A stretch of 64,000 nucleotides of DNA from JBHBQE01 sp041776485 (GCA_041776485.1 JBHBQE010000021.1:33366-97365), one strand, 5' to 3'. Positions 17,881 to 27,506 are shown, numbered from the stretch's first letter. Translations and numbers: made by a program. Notes: generated from the sequence alone by a model not told the origin.

Positions 17881-18583
17881 TGGCAGTAACTACCATGGCT
17901 GGCAATTTCAGGAGGGATTGCCGACAATAGAGGGGGAGATACTAAAGGCTCTTAACGATATGGTAGGGAAGCCTGTGGAAATAATGGGTGCCAGCCGCAC
18001 AGATGCAGGTGTTCATGCATTGGGTAATCTTGCGGTCTTTGATACAGATTCCTCAATTCCGGAGGATAAGTTTATCTATGGATTGAATAACAGACTTCCG
18101 AGAGATATAAGGATAGTGGAGTCATCTGGTATCAATGATGAATTTGATATAAGACATGATATAAAGAATAAAACCTATGAATATAAAATTACCACAAATA
18201 AGGTACTGCTGCCGCATAAAAGGCTGTATTATTATCACTACAACAGAATGCTTGATGTGGAGGCAATGAATCATGGCGCTGAGCTATTGGTGGGGGAGCA
18301 TGATTTTACCAGCTTTTCTTCAGTGAATACCCAGACTCTTACGAGGGTAAGAAATATATATTTTTGTGAGGTGTTTTCCGATTTAGATGATATAATAATT
18401 AGAGTAAACGGAAGTGGGTTTTTATACAATATGGTTAGGATTATTGCAGGAACCCTCTTAGAAGTCGGAAAGGGAAAAATTGCCCCAGAGGATATAAAAG
18501 GTATACTTGCCGGAAGGGACAGAAATCTTGCAGGTGCAACTTTACCCCCTCAGGGACTTACTCTGGTGGAAATATTTTATTAA
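17852..18583 (+). CDS. truA: tRNA pseudouridine(38-40) synthase TruA
   Basis: A 243-residue enzyme converting uridines 38-40 of the tRNA anticodon arm to pseudouridine. The catalytic Asp51 lies in GASRTDAGVHA, and the FLYNMVRIIAGTL motif is near the C-terminus. The start is a TTG at 17852 with AAAGGTGATG upstream, which gives the family N-terminus KVLLKVAYDGSNYHGWQ. It overlaps ecfT by 29 bp. Confidence 0.95.
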   Translation: MKVLLKVAYDGSNYHGWQFQEGLPTIEGEILKALNDMVGKPVEIMGASRTDAGVHALGNLAVFDTDSSIPEDKFIYGLNNRLPRDIRIVESSGINDEFDIRHDIKNKTYEYKITTNKVLLPHKRLYYYHYNRMLDVEAMNHGAELLVGEHDFTSFSSVNTQTLTRVRNIYFCEVFSDLDDIIIRVNGSGFLYNMVRIIAGTLLEVGKGKIAPEDIKGILAGRDRNLAGATLPPQGLTLVEIFY

Positions 18584-18604
18584 TATATTAGAGAGGAGCG
18601 AGAT

Positions 18605-19210
18605 ATGTATCCGGTTATAACCATTAACAGAGAATTTGGCAGCGGTGGACACTCAATAGGAGAGGAAGTTGCAAAGCGACTGAACATTCCTTTTTATGAT
18701 GGTCAGATTGTAGAGCGTTGTTCCATAGAGTCAGGCTATGCCAAGGAAATCATAGAGGAGCAGGGCGAGCAGGCATCTAATTCAGATAAGTGGTTTAATT
18801 TCCCCAGCGTATCCTATATGTATTATCAGACACCACAGGATGAAATTTATCTGGCTCAAAGAAGAGTTATTATGGATATAGCAAAGGAAGGTCCCTGTGT
18901 AATTGTGGGCAGGTGCTCAGACTATATACTTGAATATGCCAATCCTCCCATTAAATGTGCTCACGTACTGATTCATGCAGATTATGAGCATAGAGAAAAA
19001 CGTATTCTTGAAAAATATGGTGAAGTGGATGGAGTAGATATTAAAAAACGTATTGCAAAAAAAGATAAGCAAAGACGTGCCTATTACCACTACTATACCG
19101 ACAGAAGCTGGGGTGATTACAATAATTATAATTTAAGCCTGGACAGCGGAAAACTGGGGGAGGAACTATGCGTATATCTTATATGTGAAATGGCAAAGAA
19201 GCTTGGATAG
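18605..19210 (+). CDS. Cytidylate kinase-like family protein
   Basis: A 201-residue protein of the cytidylate_kin2 family. It begins TINREFGSGGHSIGEEVAKRL, a modified P-loop, and carries the GRCSDYIL segment and a lid-like basic region (KKRIAKKDKQRRAYYHYYTDRSWG). Members resemble CMP kinase but their substrate is uncertain; the housekeeping cmk is a different gene. A good ribosome binding site (GAGAGGAG) precedes the ATG. The next gene starts 26 bp before its stop. Confidence 0.85.
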   Translation: MYPVITINREFGSGGHSIGEEVAKRLNIPFYDGQIVERCSIESGYAKEIIEEQGEQASNSDKWFNFPSVSYMYYQTPQDEIYLAQRRVIMDIAKEGPCVIVGRCSDYILEYANPPIKCAHVLIHADYEHREKRILEKYGEVDGVDIKKRIAKKDKQRRAYYHYYTDRSWGDYNNYNLSLDSGKLGEELCVYLICEMAKKLG

Positions 19211-19838
19211 TGTAGTCATTGATATTGCGGATATTGAGGGGACAAATTGTTATTTAAGAGAGGAAGCAAAGCCCGAGATAAGAAATCTTATATCACGTGC
19301 TCATGTTAGGGGAGTGCATTTTATCGGTTCAGGAAATTATCACTATATCAGCTATTTTTTCCTTGAACAGATCACAGAGGACTTCTCTTTATTGTTAATT
19401 GATAATCATACTGACACTCAAGGGGCTGCCTTTGGGAATATTTTGTCCTGTGGTTCCTGGGCAGGAGAAGCAATAAATAATCTGGAGCACTTAAAATCCG
19501 TTTATATTCTGGGTGCTGATCCTGTGCATATACGGGAGGCAGAGCCCTTGCCGGAAAATACTTATATAATAGAAAATATTGAGGAAATATCAAGAGTATT
19601 GCCTCTTTATATTTCCATAGATAAGGACGTTTTGTCAGAGGAATACGCCATAACAGATTGGGATCAGGGAAATATGAGCCTGGGGGAGCTTATTGGCAGC
19701 CTTACTAAGCTTATAAAATATAAAATACTGGGGATTGATATTTGCGGAGACAGCAAAAGCCTATTGAATAGCTCTTTTCAAAAAATTAATAAGGAAACAA
19801 ATAAAAGGCTCCTTAGAGCCTGTAAAAATCTTTTATAA
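19185..19838 (+). CDS. Small arginase/ureohydrolase-fold protein
   Basis: A 217-residue protein of the arginase-deacetylase superfamily. The binuclear-metal ligands of ureohydrolases can be placed: His53 (SGNYHY, replacing GGDHS), Asp73-x-His75-x-Asp77 (IDNHTD) and Asp146-x-Asp148 (SIDKDV), followed by TDWDQG where DP is usual. It is shorter than agmatinases or arginases (about 290-300), so the substrate is open. The GTG at 19185 is the likeliest start but has a poor ribosome binding site; a TTG at 19203 is an alternative. It overlaps the kinase-like gene by 26 bp. Confidence 0.75.
   Translation: MKWQRSLDSVVIDIADIEGTNCYLREEAKPEIRNLISRAHVRGVHFIGSGNYHYISYFFLEQITEDFSLLLIDNHTDTQGAAFGNILSCGSWAGEAINNLEHLKSVYILGADPVHIREAEPLPENTYIIENIEEISRVLPLYISIDKDVLSEEYAITDWDQGNMSLGELIGSLTKLIKYKILGIDICGDSKSLLNSSFQKINKETNKRLLRACKNLL
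19794..19821 (-). terminator. Possible terminator for typA, inside the 3' end of the convergent gene
   Basis: The stem AGGCTC/GAGCCT (19806-19821) is followed, in the minus direction, by TTTTATTTGTTT. It lies 34 bp past the typA stop and within the last codons of the arginase-like gene. Confidence 0.4.
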
Positions 19839-19854
19839 TTATAGTAAATTTGTT

Positions 19855-21687
19855 TTATTGTTTATTCTTGAAATTACTTCGCTTTCTAAGGGTAGGGTCA
19901 AGTATTCTCTTTCTAATCCTTAAGTGCTCAGGAGTTATCTCTAAAAGCTCATCCACCTCTATAAAGTCCAGCGCCTGTTCCAGAGAAAGGATTTTAGGCG
20001 GTGTAAGGGTTAAGGCATCGTCAGAGCCTGAGGCTCTGGTATTGGTTAAATGTTTTTTCTTACATACATTAAGTTCGATATCCTCCTGTCTTGAGGATGA
20101 GCCTATTACCATACCTGAATATACAGGCTCTCCCGGCTCTATGAATAATGTTCCTCTATCCTGAGCGCTAAACAGCCCATAGGCTACAGCCTCTCCGGTT
20201 TCAAAAGCAATGAGGGAGCCAAGCTTTCTATAGGATATATCCCCCTTATAATGGTCATATCCAAAGAATTCAGTATTTATAATTCCATCGCCCTTGGTAT
20301 CTGTCAGAAAGTCCCCACGGTAACCTATAAGACCTCTGGAGGGAATTAAAAATTCCAAACGGGTATGACTTTCATGACGAATCATATTTTCCAATAAGCC
20401 TTTTCTTTCAGAAAGCTTTTCAATTACCACACCGGTAAATTCCTCAGGAACGTCTATGTAAGCCCTTTCAATAGGTTCTAAAAGTTTCCCCTGACTGTCT
20501 TTCTTATATATAACCTCTGCCTTACTGACTGCGAATTCAAAGCCCTCTCTTCGCATATTTTCAATTAATATTGCTAAATGCAGCTCTCCCCTGCCGGATA
20601 CCTTATAGGAATCTGTGTTCTCGGTTTCCTCTACTCTAAGGGATACATCAGTATTTAATTCACTATATAGCCTGTCCCTGATATGCCTGCTGGTTATGTA
20701 TTTCCCCTCTCGTCCTGCAAAGGGAGAATCGTTTACAATAAAATTCATGGCGATAGTTGGCTCTGATATTTGCTGGAATGGAAGAGGACTTGTACTTTCC
20801 TGTCCGCAAAGGGTATCCCCTACAGATAAATCATCTATACCGGATACCGCCACAATTGCGCCGGTGCAGGCGGAATTCACATCCTGTCTGTCCAATCCCT
20901 CAAATTCATAAAGCTTACTGATTCTTACTTTCCTGAGTCTGTCGGATTCGTGGTGATTTTTTACAAAGACTTCTTTGTTCAAGCCTATAGTTCCAGACTC
21001 TATCTTTCCGATACCTATTCTGCCGGTATAGTTGTCATAATCAATGGTACTGATTAACATTTGAAGTGGTGCCTCATCATCACCGACAGGTGCGGGGATA
21101 TGGGAAAGTATAGTGTCAAACAATGGTACCAAATCGTTATTTTCTGTGTCTAAATCTCTGGTGGCAAATCCGGATTTTGCTGAAGTGAATAATATAGGAG
21201 AGTCAAGCTGTTCATTGCTTGCATCTAATTCCATTAATAATTCCAATACTTCATCTATGACCTCGAAACAGCGTTGATTTGGTCTGTCAATTTTGTTTAT
21301 GCATATAATGAGCGCCAGATTAAGGGACAACGCTTTTCTTAGAACAAATTTTGTCTGGGGCATAACCCCTTCAAAGGCATCCACCAAAAGCAGCACGCCA
21401 TCTGTCATTTTAAGTATACGCTCCACTTCACCGCCGAAATCAGCATGTCCCGGGGTATCAATTATATTAATCTTGGTATCCTTATAGTTAATTGAAGTAT
21501 TTTTAGAGAGTATGGTAATACCCCTTTCTCTTTCAATATCATTGGAGTCCATAACCCTTTCTGTTATCTCTTGATTTTCCCTGAAAATACCGCTTTGCAT
21601 AAGCATTTTATCCACAAGGGTTGTTTTACCATGGTCTACATGTGCTATAATCGCAATGTTACGTACATTTTCTTTTTTACTTTGCAT
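19855..21687 (-). CDS. typA: Translational GTPase TypA/BipA
   Basis: A 610-residue ribosome-associated GTPase. G-domain motifs: AHVDHGKT (15-22), DTPGHADF and NKID. EF-G-like domain II, domains III and V and the TypA-specific C-terminal domain follow (LIPSRGLIGYRGDFLTDTKG, ending KRSNFKNKQ). It helps 50S subunit assembly and stress growth in other bacteria. It is transcribed alone on the minus strand, diverging from recJ with a 130 bp gap. Confidence 0.95.
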   Translation of the reverse strand: MQSKKENVRNIAIIAHVDHGKTTLVDKMLMQSGIFRENQEITERVMDSNDIERERGITILSKNTSINYKDTKINIIDTPGHADFGGEVERILKMTDGVLLLVDAFEGVMPQTKFVLRKALSLNLALIICINKIDRPNQRCFEVIDEVLELLMELDASNEQLDSPILFTSAKSGFATRDLDTENNDLVPLFDTILSHIPAPVGDDEAPLQMLISTIDYDNYTGRIGIGKIESGTIGLNKEVFVKNHHESDRLRKVRISKLYEFEGLDRQDVNSACTGAIVAVSGIDDLSVGDTLCGQESTSPLPFQQISEPTIAMNFIVNDSPFAGREGKYITSRHIRDRLYSELNTDVSLRVEETENTDSYKVSGRGELHLAILIENMRREGFEFAVSKAEVIYKKDSQGKLLEPIERAYIDVPEEFTGVVIEKLSERKGLLENMIRHESHTRLEFLIPSRGLIGYRGDFLTDTKGDGIINTEFFGYDHYKGDISYRKLGSLIAFETGEAVAYGLFSAQDRGTLFIEPGEPVYSGMVIGSSSRQEDIELNVCKKKHLTNTRASGSDDALTLTPPKILSLEQALDFIEVDELLEITPEHLRIRKRILDPTLRKRSNFKNKQ

Positions 21688-21773
21688 ATATTCCTCTTTT
21701 CAAAACGCTAAGGGATTATTAAAGCATATTTTAAAAGAGAAATAAAGTCCCGGCAGTTGAATAATTGCGGTTT

Positions 21774-21801
21774 TTGCAATAAAATCCTAAAGAAATACTA
21801 T
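21774..21801 (+). promoter_or_regulatory. Putative sigma-A promoter for recJ
   Basis: TTGCAA (21774-21779), a 16 bp spacer and TACTAT (21796-21801), 16 bp before the ATG. The -35 lies in the right arm of a small inverted repeat ATTGC...GCAAT (21764-21780). Confidence 0.5.
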
Positions 21802-21817
21802 AGAAACAGGAATTATA

Positions 21818-23542
21818 ATGGGAAAAAATTGGACAATATATTCTAAAAAGGCAGATTTTGATGCCATAGCAAAGAAACACAATATAGATAAGGTTATAGC
21901 AAGGATACTGATAAACAGAGATATAGCACCGGAAGATATCCATGGGTTCTTACACCCATCCAGAAGTGCCCTTAATGATTTTATGCTCCTTAAGGATATG
22001 GATAAATCCCTGGAAATAATTAATACAGCTATTAGTGAGAATAAAAAGATAAGGATAATAGGTGATTATGATATAGACGGAATATGTTCAGCTTATATAT
22101 TACAAACCGCCCTGAAAAAGTTAGGCGCAAGGGTGGATTATTATCTGCCGAACCGTGTAAATGATGGCTATGGTGTTAATGAAAACATTGTTAAAAGCGC
22201 GAAAACAGATGGGATTGACCTGATAATTACTGTAGATAACGGGATAGCTGCCGATGAGGCTATTGCCTTGGCTGTGGAGCTTGGGATACAGATTATAGTA
22301 ACGGATCACCATGAGATTCCGAAGGATAAATCAGGTAAGGAAATGCTTCCCTGTGCAAATGCGGTTATTGACCCTAAAAGGAGGGATTGTCAATATCCCT
22401 TTAAAGAAATTTGTGGTGCAGTGGTTGCGTGGAAACTGGTTTTTGGACTTTATGATTTACATGGACTTAGTGAAAAGGATGTAATGGAGTTTTTGGAATT
22501 TGCAGCCCTTGCTACAGTGGGAGATATAATGAAGCTCTCCAATGAAAACCGCTATATCGTATCTTTAGGACTGAAGAAAATGAGACATACCGATAATATA
22601 GGATTAAGTACATTAATTGAGGTATGCGGATTAAACGGTAAGCATATTAATGCTTATCATTTGGGATACATCATTGGCCCCTGCTTAAATGCAGGGGGCA
22701 GATTGGCTGACGCGAGTCTGGGGGTAAAATTATTTACCGCAAAGGATAGAGAAAGTGCATTTATCATTGCCAATGAGCTAAAACAACTCAACGAAACAAG
22801 AAAGGGAATGACAGAGGTGGCAACATGTACTGCCATTGATGTTATAGAAAATAATCTATATATAAACGACAAAGTTATAGTGGTGTATGTTCCCAATGTG
22901 CATGAAAGTCTATGTGGGATTATTGCAGGGAGACTAAAGGAAAAATATACCAGACCCTGTTTTATGCTGACAGATGGTTCTGAATATATTAAAGGCAGCG
23001 GCAGGTCTATTCCGACATATCCTATGTTCGACAAGCTGATGAAAGAGAGGGATTTGCTGGCAATGTTCGGAGGACATCCTATGGCGGCGGGACTTTCTGT
23101 GGAAAAGGAAAATTTAGAGGAACTAAGAAAGAGATTAAATGAAAATTCAGGATTGCACGATGGGGATTTAATTGAAAATATAAAAATAGATGTGGCAATG
23201 CCCTTAAGATATATTAGTGAAGAATTGATTAATGAATTAAATGCTTTAGAGCCCTTTGGAAACGGTAATGATAAACCTGTATTTGCTCAAAGGCAGGTTT
23301 GCGTGTTCAGACAAAACCGCATTGGAAAAAATGGAGAATATCTGAAGCTTATGTTAAAGGAGGGAGATTCATTAATTGAGGCATTGTACTTTTCGGAAGC
23401 AAAAGATTTTATGTCAAATATTAAAGTGGGAGATTTTATTGATATTCTATACTATCCCCAATTAAATGAATTTAAAGGGAAAAAGACTATACAGGTGGTT
23501 ATTTCCGATTATAGGAAATCTGATTTTGCAGAACAAGGATAA
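21818..23542 (+). CDS. recJ: Single-stranded-DNA-specific exonuclease RecJ
   Basis: A 574-residue 5'-3' exonuclease of the DHH superfamily used in recombination and mismatch repair. Metal ligands are visible in IGDYDIDGICSA (DYDID 83-87), ITVDNG (139-142) and TDHH (162-165). The DHHA1-type motif GRSIP...GGHPMAAG and a C-terminal OB fold follow. It is close to the usual length for Firmicutes RecJ without the long C-terminal extension. The ATG at 21818 begins MGKNWTIYSK, with AGGA upstream. Confidence 0.93.
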   Translation: MGKNWTIYSKKADFDAIAKKHNIDKVIARILINRDIAPEDIHGFLHPSRSALNDFMLLKDMDKSLEIINTAISENKKIRIIGDYDIDGICSAYILQTALKKLGARVDYYLPNRVNDGYGVNENIVKSAKTDGIDLIITVDNGIAADEAIALAVELGIQIIVTDHHEIPKDKSGKEMLPCANAVIDPKRRDCQYPFKEICGAVVAWKLVFGLYDLHGLSEKDVMEFLEFAALATVGDIMKLSNENRYIVSLGLKKMRHTDNIGLSTLIEVCGLNGKHINAYHLGYIIGPCLNAGGRLADASLGVKLFTAKDRESAFIIANELKQLNETRKGMTEVATCTAIDVIENNLYINDKVIVVYVPNVHESLCGIIAGRLKEKYTRPCFMLTDGSEYIKGSGRSIPTYPMFDKLMKERDLLAMFGGHPMAAGLSVEKENLEELRKRLNENSGLHDGDLIENIKIDVAMPLRYISEELINELNALEPFGNGNDKPVFAQRQVCVFRQNRIGKNGEYLKLMLKEGDSLIEALYFSEAKDFMSNIKVGDFIDILYYPQLNEFKGKKTIQVVISDYRKSDFAEQG

Positions 23543-23606
23543 TTTGACTTTTTCAGTTTCCCATTATAACATAAAAAATCAGCGTTTTATTTCAATTTAG
23601 AGAAGC

Positions 23607-25340
23607 ATGGAAATCAAGGAAGAAAATTTACCAGAGAAAAAAAATTATAATAAAATTAAAAGGGCAGTTTTAATTACATTTGCATTGCTATTGCTTATAT
23701 ATATAGGTCTTAGTTTTGTTTTTGTTAAAAGATTTTATTTTAGAACTACTATAAACGGCGTTCCAGCCGCTCTAAGGGACTCTGCCTCTATGGAAACTAG
23801 AATAGGCAGGGCTGCAGAGGATTACCTGCTGTCAATAGAGTCAGACGGCTCTGTTGTTGACGAAATACATGGTAATTCCATTGATCTTAACTTCAACCCC
23901 GGTAACGGTCAGATGGAGGAGCTTTTGGCAAATCAAAAGGGCTATGATTGGCCCATCAAACTTTTTAAACCGGATAATCATATTGGCAGAGGGTTAGTTA
24001 CCTATGACAGTAAAAAGCTGCGGGATTTAACACCAAAGCTTAATTGCGCGAAAAATAAGAATGCAATTCCTTCTGTGGACGCAGTTTATGTTTATTCTGA
24101 TGGTAAATTTACAATAACTGAGGAAAAATACGGTACAGAAATTGCGCCCGGTGAATTTGCCGCAAAGCTTAAGAAACATATTCTGTTATTAGAGAAAAGT
24201 GTAGATTTATCAAAGGATAGTCTCTATGTGCAGCCCAAGGTTAAAAAGGACAGTAAAAAGCTGCAGGAATATGTGGGTGAATTAAATGATATTTTGGAAA
24301 TAAAGATTGAATATAAAGAGGGGGATATTGTATCAAGAGATACCATTGCTTCTTTCTTAAATACCGATAAGAGCTATAATTTATCATTTAATGAGAAAAA
24401 AATAGCTGAATATGTGAGTGGATTGGCAGAAAAACATAATACATACAAAAAGGATAAGATCCTCAAGACATCCTATGGCGAAACTGTCAGTATTAAAGCG
24501 GGAAATTATGGCTGGGAGGTGGATGAGGAACAGGAACTTAGCAAGCTTATAGAGGATATAAAAGAGGGCAATGATGTTAATAGAGAAATAGTATATAAGC
24601 GAAGGGCCAATGAGTATGGTGACAAGGACTATGGTGATAGTTATGTAGAAGTTAACTTATCAACGCAGCATCTGTTTTTGCATGTTAATGGAAGAGTTGT
24701 TTTAGAAACAGACTTTGTAAGCGGCAATTTATCCAGAGGACATGGTACCCATACAGGGGCATACCGTATAGCCTATTGTGCAAGAAATGCTGTTTTGAGA
24801 GGGGAGGACTATGAAACCCCCGTAAGTTATTGGATGCCTTTTAACAGGGGTGAGGGGTTCCACGATGCAACATGGAGGGGCAGATTTGGCGGAAATATAT
24901 TCCGGACAAATGGCAGCCATGGCTGTGTAAATCTGCCGTTTAATGCAGCAAAAACTATGTTTTCATATGTGGAGGAGGGTTTTCCTGTTTTAGTCTATGC
25001 CTTAGATAGCAGTGCTGATTCTGCAGCTTCCGGCGCAGGAAATGTTGCAGTAATGATTGACAGAATCGGTGAGGTCACTCCGGAAAAGGGAGATGTGATT
25101 TCGGCTGCAAGGGCAGCCTATGAAGCGCTTCCTGAGGCTGAAAAAGCTAAGGTTGGCAATATTGGCGTATTGGAAAGTGCGGAAGCTATATTTTATTCTA
25201 TGGTAGCTCCGACACCTGAGCCTGTTCCTGAACCTGCTCCGACACCGGTGCCTGCACCGGAGCCGGAACCGATACCGGAACCGGCACCGGTTCCGGAACC
25301 AACCCCTGTCCCGGAGACACCTTTGGAGCCAACAGCATAA
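23607..25340 (+). CDS. L,D-transpeptidase (YkuD) with peptidoglycan-binding domain
   Basis: A 577-residue membrane-anchored wall enzyme. It has an N-terminal membrane segment (about 19-41), a PG_binding_4 region (about 190-320) and a YkuD catalytic domain (about 345-470) with the HTGAYRI histidine region and the catalytic GSHGC motif, Cys440. A small helical segment follows, then a Pro-Glu-Ala-rich tail (about 535-577). Such enzymes form 3-3 crosslinks in peptidoglycan, insensitive to most penicillins. The tail is built from degenerate CCG-GAA-CC type hexamer repeats. hisC starts 12 bp downstream. Confidence 0.92.
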   Translation: MEIKEENLPEKKNYNKIKRAVLITFALLLLIYIGLSFVFVKRFYFRTTINGVPAALRDSASMETRIGRAAEDYLLSIESDGSVVDEIHGNSIDLNFNPGNGQMEELLANQKGYDWPIKLFKPDNHIGRGLVTYDSKKLRDLTPKLNCAKNKNAIPSVDAVYVYSDGKFTITEEKYGTEIAPGEFAAKLKKHILLLEKSVDLSKDSLYVQPKVKKDSKKLQEYVGELNDILEIKIEYKEGDIVSRDTIASFLNTDKSYNLSFNEKKIAEYVSGLAEKHNTYKKDKILKTSYGETVSIKAGNYGWEVDEEQELSKLIEDIKEGNDVNREIVYKRRANEYGDKDYGDSYVEVNLSTQHLFLHVNGRVVLETDFVSGNLSRGHGTHTGAYRIAYCARNAVLRGEDYETPVSYWMPFNRGEGFHDATWRGRFGGNIFRTNGSHGCVNLPFNAAKTMFSYVEEGFPVLVYALDSSADSAASGAGNVAVMIDRIGEVTPEKGDVISAARAAYEALPEAEKAKVGNIGVLESAEAIFYSMVAPTPEPVPEPAPTPVPAPEPEPIPEPAPVPEPTPVPETPLEPTA

Positions 25341-25352
25341 GAGGGTATATTT

Positions 25353-26420
25353 ATGATGACATGGATTGAAAATGCCAGAAAGGTTACCCCCTATGTTCCG
25401 GGTGAGCAGCCTATTGGTGATGATATTATTAAATTAAATACAAATGAGAATCCTTATCCGCCATCTCCCGGAGTTTCAGAATGTTTAAGAGATTTTCCGG
25501 CAGATAGCCTACGTAAATACCCGGAGTTTGATTTATCCGGTGTAAGGAATGCCATCGCACTATATCATGGTATTTCACAGGATAATGTTTTTGTCGGGGT
25601 GGGAAGTGACGATGTACTGGCAACTGCCTTTTTAGCCTTTTTTAACTCAGATTCTCCCATACTTTTTCCTGATATTACTTATTCCTTCTATGAAGTATGG
25701 GCAGAACTTTTCAATATTCCCTATAAATTAGTGCCGTTAGATGATGACTTTAATATAAAGCGTGTGGATTTTACAGTAAATAATGGTGGGATAGTGTTGG
25801 CAAATCCCAATGCACCCACAGGTATATATGAGTCTTTAGATACTATTTCACAGATTGCCTACCTAAATCCGGGTTCGGTGATTATTGTGGACGAGGCATA
25901 TATTGATTTTGGTGGTGAGACTGCCGTTAATCTTTTTACAAGACATGAGAATCTGCTTACAGTCCGTACCTTTTCTAAATCCAGATCCTTGGCAGGTACC
26001 AGAATAGGGTATGCAGTGGGGGAAAAGACTCTTATTAAACATCTTTTTGCAGTTAGAAACTCTTTTAATTCATATACAATTGACTCTATATCTCAGGCTA
26101 TTGCGATAGCTTCAATAGGTGACGATTATTATTTTAAGGAGAGTGTGAAAAGCATTATAGAAACAAGGGAATGGTTTAAGGAAGAAATGAGGAATTTGGG
26201 ATTTTCATTTCCGGATTCTTGTGGGAATTTCCTTTTTGTATCTCATGAAAGTGCTTTGGCTGAGGATATTTATAATGAACTAAGAAAAAAGCAGATATAT
26301 GTCAGATATTTTAAGAAGGATAGGATAAAGAATTACCTCAGAATAACCATAGGCAAGAGAGAAGAAATGGAAACTCTGCTAACCAATCTAAAGGAGATAT
26401 TGCAATGGACTCAATCGTAA
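25353..26420 (+). CDS. hisC: Histidinol-phosphate aminotransferase
   Basis: A 355-residue PLP enzyme of histidine biosynthesis. Family features: LNTNENPYPPSPGV near the N-terminus, NPNAPTG, VDEAYIDFGG and PLP lysine K209 in RTFSKSRSLAGTRIGYA. Other his genes are absent here, so histidine synthesis is encoded elsewhere, or this copy serves another phosphorylated substrate (CobD-like enzymes look similar). Two consecutive ATG codons begin the frame; I kept the first. It overlaps the next gene by 16 bp. Confidence 0.85.
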   Translation: MMTWIENARKVTPYVPGEQPIGDDIIKLNTNENPYPPSPGVSECLRDFPADSLRKYPEFDLSGVRNAIALYHGISQDNVFVGVGSDDVLATAFLAFFNSDSPILFPDITYSFYEVWAELFNIPYKLVPLDDDFNIKRVDFTVNNGGIVLANPNAPTGIYESLDTISQIAYLNPGSVIIVDEAYIDFGGETAVNLFTRHENLLTVRTFSKSRSLAGTRIGYAVGEKTLIKHLFAVRNSFNSYTIDSISQAIAIASIGDDYYFKESVKSIIETREWFKEEMRNLGFSFPDSCGNFLFVSHESALAEDIYNELRKKQIYVRYFKKDRIKNYLRITIGKREEMETLLTNLKEILQWTQS

Positions 26421-26905
26421 CTTTATTTTCAGAAACTCTTGGGCAATATGTATCCAAGGAGGCAACAGTTTTAATTATTTCAATGCTTCCTATATTAGAA
26501 CTAAGAGGAGGGCTGTTGTCTGCAAAGCTGCTGTCTGTTCCGCTTTTACAGGCAATTCCCCTTTGTGTAATAGGAAATATTGTTCCAATTCCATTTATTC
26601 TATTGTTTATAAAAAAGATATTTGTCTGGCTAAAGGGCTTTAAGCTAACAGAGAAATTTATCATAAGACTTGAGGAGAGGGCAATGAAGAGATCCGATAG
26701 CGTAACACGATATGAAATCCTTGGGCTTACGCTGTTTGTCGGGATTCCGCTGCCGGGAACAGGCGCTTGGACAGGCTCACTAATTGCAGCACTTCTTAAC
26801 CTTGACATAAAAAAGGCAAGCATTTCAATACTGCTTGGCATTGCTATGGCAACTATCATTATGTCCTTTGTTGCCTATGGATTATTGGGACTTTTGATTG
26901 GATAA
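26405..26905 (+). CDS. Small multidrug export-like membrane protein (COG2426)
   Basis: A 166-residue integral membrane protein with the COG2426 motif ISMLPILELRGGLLSAKLL, PIPFILLF, and GIPLPGTGAWTGSLIAALLN near the second half. Three to four hydrophobic segments are visible. The family is annotated as putative small multidrug efflux, but this is weakly supported; substrates are unknown. It starts inside hisC and is followed 3 bp later by a 62-residue membrane protein. Confidence 0.8.
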   Translation: MDSIVTLFSETLGQYVSKEATVLIISMLPILELRGGLLSAKLLSVPLLQAIPLCVIGNIVPIPFILLFIKKIFVWLKGFKLTEKFIIRLEERAMKRSDSVTRYEILGLTLFVGIPLPGTGAWTGSLIAALLNLDIKKASISILLGIAMATIIMSFVAYGLLGLLIG

Positions 26906-26908
26906 ATT

Positions 26909-27097
26909 ATGGATTGGATAGGACTTTTAATAAATATTATTGCGTTATTTATAGGATTTTTTATTTATATTGGGATTTACCACACCAGATTTGGGGATAA
27001 ATTGGAAAAATATAAGTATCCCGTGCTGCTGGCAGTACTGATTATTGTATGTATTATAGGGTGGGTGCTGAAGTTTGTTTTTTCAAAAATCCTGTGA
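26909..27097 (+). CDS. Small membrane protein (62 aa)
   Basis: A 62-residue protein with two predicted membrane segments (about 5-25 and 38-60), separated by a short charged loop (HTRFGDKLEKYKYP). I do not recognise the family. It begins 3 bp after the COG2426-like gene, so the two are probably co-expressed. No ribosome binding site stronger than TTGGATAAATT is visible; coupling to the upstream stop may drive translation. Confidence 0.6.
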   Translation: MDWIGLLINIIALFIGFFIYIGIYHTRFGDKLEKYKYPVLLAVLIIVCIIGWVLKFVFSKIL

Positions 27098-27137
27098 TAA
27101 TATTAAATAAATATATTGTATAAATTGGAGGTGTGAT

Positions 27138-27506
27138 ATGGCATCTGAGAAGAAAAGTTTTAATTTAACAAATGAGATAAGCATAACAGAGGATGTTGTG
27201 GCAATAATAGCCGGACTTAGTGCTACTGAGGTGGATGGTGTTGTATCCTTGGAGGGAGATTTAAAGAGTAAAATTATAGAAAAAGCCGGACTCGGAAAGC
27301 TTTCTAAGGGCGTAAAGATAATTACAAAGAATGATGGAGAGATAGTAATCAGACTTTCCATAAATATAGAGTATGGCAAGGAGATTAGAGAGGTATCTTC
27401 CAAGGTACAGGAAAAGGTGAAAACCACAGTGGAAAATATGACAGGTATGTCAGTTTCAAAAGTGGATATTAAAATATCCTCAGTTGTGCTGGAATCTGCT
27501 CAATGA
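27138..27506 (+). CDS. Asp23/Gls24 family envelope stress response protein
   Basis: A 122-residue Asp23-family protein (NEISITEDVVAIIAGLSATEVDGVVSL and VKTTVENMTGMSVSKVDIKISSV). Asp23 proteins lie at the membrane in Firmicutes and are linked to envelope stress. The position directly ahead of nusB is conserved in Clostridia. A strong GGAGGTG ribosome binding site lies 5 bp before the ATG. It overlaps nusB by 4 bp and is probably the first gene of the operon ending with recN. Confidence 0.9.
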   Translation: MASEKKSFNLTNEISITEDVVAIIAGLSATEVDGVVSLEGDLKSKIIEKAGLGKLSKGVKIITKNDGEIVIRLSINIEYGKEIREVSSKVQEKVKTTVENMTGMSVSKVDIKISSVVLESAQ

